A stretch of 9,611 nt of DNA from JAISJU01 sp031555675 (GCA_031555675.1 JAVBUB010000078.1:1-9611), one strand, 5' to 3'. Counted from the first letter of the stretch, positions 1 to 6,927 are shown. Translations and numbers: made by a program. Notes: generated by a model not told the origin, from the sequence alone.

Positions 1-1
1 C

Positions 2-745
2 GATTATGATTGGTCTTATCGCCAAGCCCAGACTATTCGCCAAGAACTTATCCGGAAATTTGAAGGAGAAATTAAGGCCATTCAATTTTTAGAACAAAAT
101 CTGGATAATTCGTCATTCAGGAAACAAGCTATTGAAATGGCAATCACTGCAAAAGATTACAGTAAAGCCAAACAACTTGCCGAAAATGGTGTCATACAAG
201 ATGAAAAGAAATTGCCCGGATTAGCCAATGATTGGCGCAAAGCTCTGTTAAATATTGCTATACTGGAAAAAGATAAAAAGAAAATAATTGAACTCGCACG
301 TTATCTTTTCATTCATTCAAATCAAGAAAAGGAGCCGTTTTACCTGCTTATGAAAAAGCATGTAACAAACTGGGCAGATTTTCTGGAAGTACTATTGAAA
401 GATTTAAAACGAGATTATTATCTAAAGCCGCAAGTGTACATTTGGGAAAAATCATGGGATAAACTATTGCTGTTTGTACAATCAAATGCATCACTTCATA
501 CTATTGAAAGCTACGAAAAATATTTATTCCCAAATTATACCCTGGAACTTATAATACTATATCAATCAGCAATTTTGGAATACATGAAGCATAATATAAG
601 TCGAAGCCATTACCAAGAAATTTGCCGCTATTTAAGACGAATGATCAAGTTAGGCGGAAGAAACGAAGTGGAAGAAACAATAGCTACATTAAAAAATCTC
701 TATCCTAAACGGCGAGCGTTGATGGAAGAGTTGCAACAAGTTTAA
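2..745 (+). CDS. SWIM zinc-finger family protein, C-terminal part (5' truncated by window edge)
   Basis: The frame is open from base 2 to the TAA at 743-745, so the true start lies outside the window; the ATG at 137 is internal. The visible 247 residues are helical, charged and soluble-looking. Near the end they carry a block of the type Y-x3-C-x2-LRRM-x-KLGG followed by YPKRRALMEEL. I associate this pattern with the C-termini of SWIM zinc-finger proteins of Bacteroidota and Firmicutes, which often have a helical repeat-like region after an N-terminal SWIM (CxCx-nCxH) finger. The finger itself is not in the window, so the family call rests on the C-terminal pattern only. Molecular function is unknown; a nucleic-acid or protein-binding role is inferred from the family name. 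The next gene starts 10 bases downstream, which suggests co-transcription. Confidence 0.5.
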   Translation, partial: DYDWSYRQAQTIRQELIRKFEGEIKAIQFLEQNLDNSSFRKQAIEMAITAKDYSKAKQLAENGVIQDEKKLPGLANDWRKALLNIAILEKDKKKIIELARYLFIHSNQEKEPFYLLMKKHVTNWADFLEVLLKDLKRDYYLKPQVYIWEKSWDKLLLFVQSNASLHTIESYEKYLFPNYTLELIILYQSAILEYMKHNISRSHYQEICRYLRRMIKLGGRNEVEETIATLKNLYPKRRALMEELQQV

Positions 746-755
746 AATTATAATT

Positions 756-1272
756 ATGTCCAAGAATTTCTCTTACACAGATGCGCAAATACAAAAAATA
801 GCCGAATCTCTTGACATGGGTAATAGTGTGTGTTATGTAAACACAAGAGACGCACGAAACAGAACTTGTTCCCAACTGAGAAATGCTGTCTCATTGCGGT
901 ATTTGGTGGGATGGCAAAAAAATTGAGTTTAATGAAAAACTCATACAGCCGACTGGGAAAAGAAGAATATGAAATGATTAAACCACAATTAGAAAAAGTT
1001 AACTCATGGGAAAACTTTATTGTGATAGAAAAACCAGATTCTCACACAGCATCTTGTTTTGTGGAAAGGTTTGTAGAACATATTCCTAAAGGCCCATTGC
1101 AAAAACAATTTGAACAAGCATTAAACCGCCGCCATCTATTCCGTGAGTTTAATTGCATAATACACAATAGCGAGTATCGTGAAAAATGGTTCAATTTCAA
1201 GCAAAAAGAATTGGAAAATTATGTCAGAGAAAAATTACAAATATTTGATGATGAGGATTTTTCATACCATAA
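756..1272 (+). pseudogene. UPF0158-like protein, broken by two frameshifts and a stop
   Basis: The ATG at 756 lies 10 bases after the preceding stop. It begins a plausible N-terminus, MSKNFSYTDAQIQKIAESLD, continuing to CYVNT at base 845. The similarity then moves to the +1 frame (ETHETELVPN, a TGA at 877-879, then EMLSHCGIWWDGKKIEFNEK). At the AAAA run 958-961 it moves to a third frame (EEYEMIKPQLEK...ALNRRHLFREFN...WFNFKQKELENYVREKL). The last block matches the UPF0158 pattern of an AL-x-R-x-x-F-R-x-F motif followed by a WF-x-F-K motif. One extra base at about 843-849 and one in 958-961 would restore the frame, apart from the TGA. The end is uncertain: the third frame stays open to 1456, antisense over the hisS 3' end. 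A further shift in the T run near 1257-1262 would give TAA at 1270, the end used here. UPF0158 has no established function. Sequencing error in homopolymers could explain the shifts but not easily the TGA. Confidence 0.7.
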
Positions 1273-1335
1273 TAAATCATTTTTTGTTTGGTTGACGATC
1301 GTAGGAACATTGCGCACAACATATTTACATTCAGT

Positions 1336-2697
1336 CTATTTGGACACAAAACTTAACAAGTCACTTTTATCAATTAATTGTTGTTCTCCGGTTATCATAT
1401 TTTTCAAAGTCAACTTATTTTCATTCATTTCGTTCTCCCCTACTATAACCACATAAGGTACTTTTTTATTATCAGCATAACCCATTTGCTGTTTGAGTTT
1501 AGCAGCTTCCGGATAAATTTCGGTACTTATACCGTTTGCTCTTAGTTGCTGAAGCAAAGGCAAACAATATCCGGTTTCGTTTTCTCCGAAATTAACAAAA
1601 AGAACTTGTGTGGAACAGGCTGCATCTTCGGGATAAAGTTCTAATTGATTCAGTACATCATAAATACGATCGGCTCCAAAAGAGATACCAACACCCGAAA
1701 CATCAGGCATTCCAAATACTCCGGTCAGGTTGTCATAGCGTCCGCCACCGGTAATGCTACCAATTTCCACATCCAAAGCTTTTACTTCGAAAATGGCTCC
1801 GGTATAGTAGTTTAATCCACGCGCCAATGTAAGATCCAATTCTACAGTTGTAGAGATATTTAATTGCTTGATATATTTAAAAATAAACGAAAGCTCTTCG
1901 ATTCCTTTTAATCCGGTTTGGGAAGTCGACAGGATTTCTTTCAGGGCTTCAAGCTTTTCGTTATTATTACCTTTTAACTGCATTATGGGTTGCAATGTTT
2001 CAATGGCAGCCACAGCAATGCCTTTGGAAGCAAGCTCTTCATTTACCTTTTCCAAACCGATTTTTTCAAATTTATCGATAGCAACAGTAATGTCTGTTAT
2101 TTTATCAGGTTCTCCAATTACTTCGGCTATTCCCGACAGTATTTTACGGTTGTTGATTTTAATGCAAACATTAATTTTCAAACGGCGAAAAACCTCATCG
2201 ATAATTTGCACCAATTCTACCTCATTAAGCAGTGAATCGCTGCCAACTACATCTGCATCGCATTGATAGAACTCGCGGTAACGTCCTTTTTGAGGTCTGT
2301 CGGCACGCCAAACAGGCTGAATCTGGTATCTTTTGAATGGAAAGGAAATTTTATCACGGTGCATTACCACGAAGCGTGCAAATGGAACGGTTAAATCGTA
2401 ACGAAGTCCTTTTTCGCACATTTTTGTGGTTAATTTACCTAATAGTTTTTGTTCTACTTCCTGCAATGAAACATCCGAAAGGAAATCGCCGGAATTCAAT
2501 ACTTTAAAAAGTAGTTTATCTCCTTCTTCTCCATATTTTCCCATCAGGGTAGACAAATTTTCCATAGCTGGAGTTTCGATTTGCTGGAAGCCATATAAAC
2601 GATAAACTTCTTTAACGGTATTGAAAATGTAATTCCGTTTTGCCATTTCTTCAGCCGAAAAATCACGAGTTCCTTTGGGTATGGAAGGTTTTTGCAT
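1336..2697 (-). CDS. hisS: Histidyl-tRNA synthetase (class II)
   Basis: Cytoplasmic enzyme that charges tRNA-His with histidine using ATP. The 453-residue protein has the expected class II landmarks: motif 1 region with IETPAMENLSTLMGKYGEEGDKLLF (about 40-64), LRYDLTVPFAR (98-108), motif 2 with R131 and GRYREFYQCDADVVG (138-152), the histidine-binding LARGLNYYTG (291-300) and GGGRYDNL (317-324), and motif 3 GVGISFGADRI (335-345). A C-terminal anticodon-binding domain follows from about 365. I chose the ATG at 2697 (MQKPSIPKGTRDF) because family members start just before the PKGTRDF block; the frame also extends to an upstream TTG at 2724, which is not needed. No Shine-Dalgarno sequence is seen, which is normal for Bacteroidota. 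The gene ends in TAG, converging on the UPF0158 remnant. Length and motifs indicate an intact gene. Confidence 0.97.
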   Translation of the reverse strand: MQKPSIPKGTRDFSAEEMAKRNYIFNTVKEVYRLYGFQQIETPAMENLSTLMGKYGEEGDKLLFKVLNSGDFLSDVSLQEVEQKLLGKLTTKMCEKGLRYDLTVPFARFVVMHRDKISFPFKRYQIQPVWRADRPQKGRYREFYQCDADVVGSDSLLNEVELVQIIDEVFRRLKINVCIKINNRKILSGIAEVIGEPDKITDITVAIDKFEKIGLEKVNEELASKGIAVAAIETLQPIMQLKGNNNEKLEALKEILSTSQTGLKGIEELSFIFKYIKQLNISTTVELDLTLARGLNYYTGAIFEVKALDVEIGSITGGGRYDNLTGVFGMPDVSGVGISFGADRIYDVLNQLELYPEDAACSTQVLFVNFGENETGYCLPLLQQLRANGISTEIYPEAAKLKQQMGYADNKKVPYVVIVGENEMNENKLTLKNMITGEQQLIDKSDLLSFVSK

Positions 2698-2763
2698 GGT
2701 TATTGTTTTATGTACAATCAACAAAATTTGATATAAATCAAGTTACGCTTTATTTATGCAGAA

Positions 2764-2796
2764 CGCAAAGACACAAAACCACGAAAGCGCAAAGAA
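2764..2796. repeat. cgcaaag/acacaaa short repeat cluster
   Basis: The word cgcaaag occurs at 2764-2770 and again at 2788-2794, with acacaaaacc and acgaaag between, so the stretch reads as degenerate 8-10 base units. Repeats of this composition are scattered through intergenic DNA of many Bacteroidota genomes and are often mistranslated as Lys/Arg/Gln-rich peptides. Function is unknown. Confidence 0.55.
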
Positions 2797-2973
2797 TAAA
2801 AAAACTTAGCGTATTTGAGTTTAATATAAAAACGAAGTTTTTCAAATTTGTGTTACTTGCATTTTTTATTGAGATGCAAAGATAAATGTTTTACAGGTAG
2901 ATTCAAAAAGAAAAATATCTATTGCCTTGAAAGATTTTATTATAAACTTAAAATTTAGACCTTTATTAAGTTA

Positions 2974-3035
2974 TACGTTTTACGTTCTAAGTTTTACGTA
3001 GCTGATTATATCAAAAACGTATAACGTAAAACGTA
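2974..3035. repeat. Inverted repeat of acgtaaaac-type words
   Basis: TACGTTTTACGTT at 2974-2986 is the exact reverse complement of AACGTAAAACGTA at 3023-3035 (13 bp arms, 36-base spacer). The spacer holds a further related word, taagttttacgta (2988-3000), and ttttagtt/acttaaaactta-like words continue outside. The element is flanked by direct copies of tttagacct (2954-2962 and 3053-3061), the second overlapping the stop codon of the L,D-transpeptidase gene. It sits just downstream of that gene on the minus strand, so it could help end its transcript, but there is no clear U tract. A related copy lies at 7711-7730. Confidence 0.65.
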
Positions 3036-3059
3036 CTACTTAAAACTTAACCTTTAGAC

Positions 3060-4112
3060 CTATTCTATTACAAAAATAATAGTTTCATTAACTGGTCCCC
3101 AATTGTAAACAAATTCGGCATGAGAAGTCGCATTCCGCACACACATGTGGGATCTGGGAGTAGTACCGAGACTTGGACTGTATTCTTTTTCTTTTTTATC
3201 TATTCCATTTACCGGAATGCCATGTACATAACCTCCACCGGAAAAACGATTGGCATAAGGAGCATAACCGGCTATATCGGTGGTACCATCATCGTAATAA
3301 AACATTTTGCGCTTCTTTTCCTGAAGAATAAAAATACCCAGTGGAGTTGGCTGCTGGTAAGGTGGATTATATCTGCCGGTGGTAGCGGGGTTCATACTTC
3401 TGACAAGCCAAGCGGTATCGTTCCGCTCTATAGTGGCAATGTTTTGATTGGCACGGTCTACAAATACAATTTTTTTCAACACAACAGTATCGGCTATTGT
3501 TTTTACATATTTCGTCGGCACAAGCCATTCTCCTTCAAAATAGATGGTTTCTATTTTTGTAAAACGCCCTATGGAATCTTGTACTTTTACCCAAAAACCA
3601 TCCATTCCGTAACGTTCAGGGGTAATGGTATCGTTTACCGAATACAAGGGTACGGATTGATATCGTTGAATACCCAACGTGTCGACCACACGATTATATT
3701 CATCTTTGTGGTAGTTTTTTACCAAAGGCGCCTGTCCATTTAAATTTTTTAGGTTTTGAAGAATGCCCCAACGAGAAGGGTTCAAATGTATGGAATCGAT
3801 CAACCGTAATCCTTTTCGTATTTTAGTCCACTGAAATACTCGAAAGGTATCTTTGTAAGGAATGGTATCTTTGAGGGTATATTTATCGTAAAGAAGTTCT
3901 TTTTCGAGGATGAATTTGCGTTCGGGCACTTTTTTTTCTTCTACTATTGGTTTTACTACATGTTGCAAAGAATCTTGCTTTTTTTCTGTATTTTCACGAG
4001 AAGTTTTCCGAAGACAAGAACTTAAAATAATAGTACAACAGATAACAAAAAATAATATTTTATTATTTGACTTATAAGTCTTAAAGTATATTTGTTTTGG
4101 TAATTTGGCCAT
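3060..4112 (-). CDS. L,D-transpeptidase (YkuD domain) lipoprotein
   Basis: A probable peptidoglycan-modifying enzyme exported to the periplasm and anchored by a lipid. The 350-residue protein has a basic start, a hydrophobic segment (about 19-32) and a lipobox ending in LSSC with Cys33. A charged linker follows (about 34-65). The C-terminal catalytic part contains GGGYVHGIPVNG with His297 and RSHMCVRNATSHAEFVYNW with His322 and Cys324. This fits the YkuD pattern of a His upstream of an S-H-x-C-x-R active site; the usual SHGC is SHMC here. PTPLGIFILQEKK ahead of it fits the family's TPxGxF segment. Substrate (cross-link formation or attachment of a protein to the wall) cannot be told from sequence. 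It lies 112 bases downstream of the CD38-like gene on the same strand, possibly in one transcript, though an inverted repeat and a CACTTTTG element just upstream of the start (4124-4131, minus strand) could give it its own promoter. It ends in TAG. Confidence 0.88.
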   Translation of the reverse strand: MAKLPKQIYFKTYKSNNKILFFVICCTIILSSCLRKTSRENTEKKQDSLQHVVKPIVEEKKVPERKFILEKELLYDKYTLKDTIPYKDTFRVFQWTKIRKGLRLIDSIHLNPSRWGILQNLKNLNGQAPLVKNYHKDEYNRVVDTLGIQRYQSVPLYSVNDTITPERYGMDGFWVKVQDSIGRFTKIETIYFEGEWLVPTKYVKTIADTVVLKKIVFVDRANQNIATIERNDTAWLVRSMNPATTGRYNPPYQQPTPLGIFILQEKKRKMFYYDDGTTDIAGYAPYANRFSGGGYVHGIPVNGIDKKEKEYSPSLGTTPRSHMCVRNATSHAEFVYNWGPVNETIIFVIE

Positions 4113-4117
4113 ATTTT

Positions 4118-4162
4118 AGAATACAAAAGTGAGTCTGTTTTATGATGTAACTATTGTATTCT
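4118..4162. promoter_or_regulatory. Inverted repeat just upstream of the L,D-transpeptidase start
   Basis: AGAATACAA (4118-4126) is the exact reverse complement of TTGTATTCT (4154-4162), with a 27-base spacer. The near arm ends 6 bases before the ATG and overlaps a possible -7 element. It could be an operator or a leader hairpin in the transcript; there is no further evidence for either. Confidence 0.35.
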
Positions 4163-4224
4163 TAAACGTTTTCAACAAAATATTGTTCTGTCTTTTCTGA
4201 AAGGGAGCAATTATAAAAATATTT

Positions 4225-4779
4225 TCACTTTATCTCTCTGATAAAGATAATGGTTTCCTCTAATGTTTGAGGGTCTATCACTATAATCCTGGTTACATTT
4301 ACATTGTCTTTCAGCATGGGTAATTCTTTGGTAAGCCAAACGCTTTGGGGTCTGACTTGCTCGCCAATTACCGCCCAAACCACGCCGGATGCCTGTTTTG
4401 TATATTCCATTGAAGCCTTAATCCATGCATTAGGATTTTCTGACCAATCGGGCATCATTACTCCATTTGCAGCTAATACATTTTCGAGTGTTTGCCCTCC
4501 CCTCACTTTGGCTATTTCATAAGTTATCTCAGGCCCTCCTATTCCATTGGTTCTTCCTGACCAGAAAAATGCCTGGCTGGCATTTGTTTTTGTATAAAGG
4601 GAAAAATCGGTAGTATCATTGACAACAATAAAATGTGTAACTGCAGAATCAACAGAAACAATTTCCTGTTGTTGCAGCAATGCTCCTGTATTGACATTTT
4701 CTTGAGCCTGCGATATATGGTTAATAAAAAATACTAGAAGCAATAAAATATTGCTTGCTTTTAGTCTATGGTTTAGCAT
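4225..4779 (-). CDS. Exported CD38/ADP-ribosyl cyclase-like protein, candidate NAD(P)+ glycohydrolase
   Basis: The 184-residue protein starts with a signal peptide: basic N-region, hydrophobic residues about 11-19, likely cleavage after SQAQ near residue 26. The mature part of about 158 residues contains FFWSGRTNG (Trp73), GGQTLENVLAANG (Glu99), NAWIKASMEYTKQASGVV (Trp119, Ser123) and VWLTKELPMLKDNVNV (Glu152). From memory, human CD38 has FWS (Trp125), TLEDTL (Glu146), FWKTVS followed by a FAEAA segment (Trp189, Ser193) and FGSVEV (Glu226) in the same order; these residues build the NAD site. The W-x3-S spacing is identical, while the Glu99-Trp119 gap is shorter than in CD38, as expected if a disulfide-rich insertion is absent. 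The mature domain has no cysteines. The role is therefore inferred to be NAD(P)+ hydrolysis or cyclisation outside the cytoplasm, or a toxin-like activity. No immunity-like gene is adjacent. The start at 4779 is the first ATG in frame and gives a complete signal peptide. Confidence 0.6.
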   Translation of the reverse strand: MLNHRLKASNILLLLVFFINHISQAQENVNTGALLQQQEIVSVDSAVTHFIVVNDTTDFSLYTKTNASQAFFWSGRTNGIGGPEITYEIAKVRGGQTLENVLAANGVMMPDWSENPNAWIKASMEYTKQASGVVWAVIGEQVRPQSVWLTKELPMLKDNVNVTRIIVIDPQTLEETIIFIREIK

Positions 4780-4904
4780 TTTCTTTTATAATACGGAATA
4801 ATTATGTACGAGATAAAATTAAACAAATTTATTATAAATTAATGATGATGTACTTATTTATACTAAATATATTTTGTCCACAAATAACACAAAGAACATG
4901 AACT

Positions 4905-4945
4905 AAAAGAAAATATACATTGATAATCAATGCATATTTTCTTTT
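4905..4945. repeat. Near-perfect 20-bp inverted repeat
   Basis: Arms 4905-4924 and 4926-4945 are reverse complements at 19 of 20 positions, centred on base 4925. Transcribed in either direction it would form a long A/U-rich hairpin with a U-rich 3' arm, resembling a bidirectional terminator. It lies between two divergent genes, where a terminator for either is not expected, so it may instead mark an old gene end, a mobile-element trace or a protein-binding palindrome. Confidence 0.7.
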
Positions 4946-5136
4946 TGAATCATTTTTTTACTTATGATACATTTGAAACTGAAAAAGAGAACTGAAAATT
5001 CACTTATGTTTTTTGTATTCCATAAAAATAATTTGATAATATAAATATCATGACTATTCACTTTAAAAAGAAATAATTTAACATTTATTTTACACGAAAA
5101 ACCATTCGGAAGCCTAGGAATATTCAGAAAAATAAA

Positions 5137-5161
5137 TTTATTTAGATTTGTTCTAAATAAA
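5137..5161. repeat. 10-bp hairpin in AT-rich dnaA upstream region
   Basis: tttatttaga (5137-5146) is the exact reverse complement of tctaaataaa (5152-5161), with loop tttgt. It is followed directly by the second copy of aatttaacatttatt (5164-5178). Low sequence complexity means such a match could arise by chance. Confidence 0.4.
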
Positions 5162-5308
5162 TAAATTTAACATTTATTAACATTTTTATAATTTGCTTTA
5201 AAATAAACGATTCTATATTTTTTTATAAATGATTACTAAAAACAGTTGCATTGACTTTAAGTATTTAGGAAACAGTCCATTCAAAACTATAAAATTTAAA
5301 ACGCTTTG

Positions 5309-5361
5309 ATTATCAGTAAATTATAACTATCTGATAATAAGATAAAAACTTATTATCCAAA
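5309..5361. promoter_or_regulatory. Cluster of TTATC-containing palindromes upstream of dnaA
   Basis: attatcag (5309-5316) is inversely repeated as ctgataat (5331-5338), and gataataag (5333-5341) is inversely repeated as cttattatc (5349-5357) with a 7-base spacer. The last arm runs into TTATCCAAA (5353-5361), one base off the DnaA-box consensus TTATCCACA. The group ends about 90 bases before the dnaA start, where an autoregulatory site would be expected. Regulatory function is inferred only. Confidence 0.35.
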
Positions 5362-5448
5362 TAAGCAAAAATAAAATGCCTTTTTTTTTCTAAAATATTA
5401 ATAGATTTTTGTAGAACGAAAAGTAAGAAAAAAATAAATTTTGTAACG

Positions 5449-6834
5449 ATGTTGGGTGGAGATCATGTAGAATTGTGGAAAAAAAGCCTTGCAATTATCA
5501 AGGATAACATTGGGGAAACAACGTTTAATACGTGGTTTGCTCCTATTGTTCCTATGAAATATGAAAACAAGGAATTCACGATTCAGGTTCCCAGTCAGTT
5601 CTTTTACGAAATTATTGAAAATCAGTTTATTGATTTACTTCGTATGACTTTATACCGTGTTGTAGGCGAAGGTACCAGACTAATGTATAGTGTTATGGTA
5701 GATACCAGCACCAACACGGGAGTTACTTATCCGGGAAAAGAATCATCTCCCAAAAGTAATAAAATTACCGAAGAAATTACTACTCCATTTCAAAGAAAAA
5801 CAATACAAGATATAGATCCGAATTTAAATTCAAACTATACCTTTGATAATTTTATTGAAGGATCTACCAATAAATTAGCCAGAACAGCAGGTATCAGCAT
5901 TGCCGAAAATCCTGGAAAAACAATCTTTAATCCGTTATTTTTACACGGAGACTCTGGTGTTGGAAAAACACATCTGGCACATGCCATAGGAGCATTGGCT
6001 AAAAAGAATTTTCCCGAAAAGAAAGTTCTATATGTATCGGCAAACCTGTTTCAGCAACAATATACTACAGCGTCTTGCAACAATGACAGAAATAGTTTCC
6101 TCAATTTTTATCAGCAAATTGACGTACTTATCATAGATGATATACACGAATTTGCATCTAAAACAGGAACTCAGGATGCCGTTTTTCATATTTTTAACTA
6201 CCTCCACCAAGCCGGAAAACAATTGGTATTGACATCAGACCGTTCTCCTATTTTGTTACAAGGCTTCGAAAACAGATTATTGTCACGTTTCAGATGGGGA
6301 TTGGCCGCCGAAATAGAAAAGCCGGATTACGATCTCAGAAAATCCATATTAACTAAAAAAATAGTTAATGACGGATTGAATATTCCTGCCGATGTAGTTG
6401 ATTACATTGCCGAGAACGTAAAAGAAAACAGAGATCTCGAAGGCGTTATTATTTCTTTATTGGCACATTCCATGCTTACACATAAAGAAATAGACATGGA
6501 ACTGGCAGAAAATGTAGTGGCCAAGCTTGTTAATATTACTCCTAAAACCATCACGGTAGAAGGTATCCGTAATTTGGTTTGCGACTATTTTAACCTGCCG
6601 GTTGATTCGGTTATGGGCAAAGAAAGGAAGCACGAACTGGTACAAGCACGCCAAATAGCCATGTATCTTTCCAAGCAACATACCAAACAATCCCTTAGCA
6701 ATATCGGATTGAACATTGGAAAAAGAGACCATGCCACTGTGTTACACGCCTGCAAAGTAGTTGCCGACCAAATCGAAATCGACAAATCGTTCCGGATAAC
6801 AGTAAAAGAAATAGAAAACAAGTTAAAGAAATAA
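5449..6834 (+). CDS. dnaA: Chromosomal replication initiator DnaA
   Basis: A cytoplasmic AAA+ ATPase that binds DnaA boxes at the origin and melts DNA to load the replicative helicase. The 461-residue protein has the usual four domains. Domain I (about 1-90) starts VELWKKSLAIIKDNIGETTFNTWFAPI and includes VPSQFFYEIIENQF. A short linker (about 95-120) follows. Domain III has Walker A GDSGVGKT (167-174), Walker B VLIIDDIHEF (226-235), sensor 1 region LVLTSDRSP and arginine-finger block ENRLLSRFRWGL. Domain IV has KERKHELVQARQIAMYLS and the DnaA signature GKRDHATVLHACK (about 424-436). Walker B carries His233 where I expect Gln in many relatives, probably a neutral change. The ATG at 5449 gives the family's normal N-terminus. 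Neither dnaN nor recF is adjacent, as is common in Bacteroidota. A terminator follows the stop. Confidence 0.98.
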   Translation: MLGGDHVELWKKSLAIIKDNIGETTFNTWFAPIVPMKYENKEFTIQVPSQFFYEIIENQFIDLLRMTLYRVVGEGTRLMYSVMVDTSTNTGVTYPGKESSPKSNKITEEITTPFQRKTIQDIDPNLNSNYTFDNFIEGSTNKLARTAGISIAENPGKTIFNPLFLHGDSGVGKTHLAHAIGALAKKNFPEKKVLYVSANLFQQQYTTASCNNDRNSFLNFYQQIDVLIIDDIHEFASKTGTQDAVFHIFNYLHQAGKQLVLTSDRSPILLQGFENRLLSRFRWGLAAEIEKPDYDLRKSILTKKIVNDGLNIPADVVDYIAENVKENRDLEGVIISLLAHSMLTHKEIDMELAENVVAKLVNITPKTITVEGIRNLVCDYFNLPVDSVMGKERKHELVQARQIAMYLSKQHTKQSLSNIGLNIGKRDHATVLHACKVVADQIEIDKSFRITVKEIENKLKK

Positions 6835-6855
6835 ACTTAACATTTTAATAATCAG

Positions 6856-6885
6856 AAAAGTATTCCTCACAAGAATACTTTTTTT
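6856..6885 (+). terminator. Intrinsic terminator after dnaA
   Basis: aaaagtattc (6856-6865) pairs with gaatactttt (6873-6882) around loop ctcacaa, followed by T residues to 6885. It lies 22 bases after the dnaA stop and separates dnaA transcription from ung. Confidence 0.85.
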
Positions 6886-6927
6886 GTTTTATATCATACA
6901 AGTTTTTAGTTTTGAATAACAATTTGC

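Larger units (their letters stand above)
2698..3059. other. Repeat-bearing intergenic spacer between hisS and the L,D-transpeptidase gene
   Basis: This 362-base AT-rich stretch holds the hisS 5' region on its left and the 3' flank of the L,D-transpeptidase gene on its right. I see no convincing protein-coding gene. The short open frame across 2640-2885 is mostly hisS antisense plus repeat, with a sequence of the TQRHKTTKAQRIKK type that simply translates the cgcaaag/acacaaa repeat. The content is that degenerate repeat (about 2764-2796) and an inverted repeat built of acgtaaaac-type words (2974-3035). No good -7/-33 promoter pair for hisS was recognised. Confidence 0.6.
4780..5448. other. AT-rich divergent spacer upstream of dnaA, with inverted repeats
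   Basis: This 669-base stretch separates the divergent CD38-like gene and dnaA. No credible coding region or RNA gene was seen. It contains a near-perfect inverted repeat at 4905-4945; a 15-base direct repeat aatttaacatttatt at 5075-5089 and 5164-5178; a hairpin tttatttaga/tctaaataaa at 5137-5161; and a cluster of small palindromes with TTATC words at 5309-5361. Two sites are each one base off the TTATCCACA DnaA-box consensus: TTGTCCACA (4874-4882) and TTATCCAAA (5353-5361). It probably holds the dnaA promoter. It might contain replication-origin elements, but two imperfect boxes are weak evidence. Confidence 0.5.

Noticed and set aside
830..1456. Single intact 208-residue gene from 830
   Set aside because: Its first 40 or so residues do not match the family and its end runs antisense into hisS. 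Only the middle is family-like, and the true N-terminus lies in another frame from 756.
2640..2885. Small plus-strand gene over the hisS start
   Set aside because: It is antisense to hisS and then translates the cgcaaag/acacaaa repeat into Lys/Arg/Gln-rich sequence.
3120..3743. 207-residue plus-strand open frame inside the L,D-transpeptidase gene
   Set aside because: It is the antisense shadow of a gene with clear catalytic motifs, and its own translation has no recognisable domain.
4225..4779. Toxin-immunity pair
   Set aside because: The CD38-like protein could be toxin-like, but neither neighbour resembles an immunity protein and the downstream gene is an L,D-transpeptidase.
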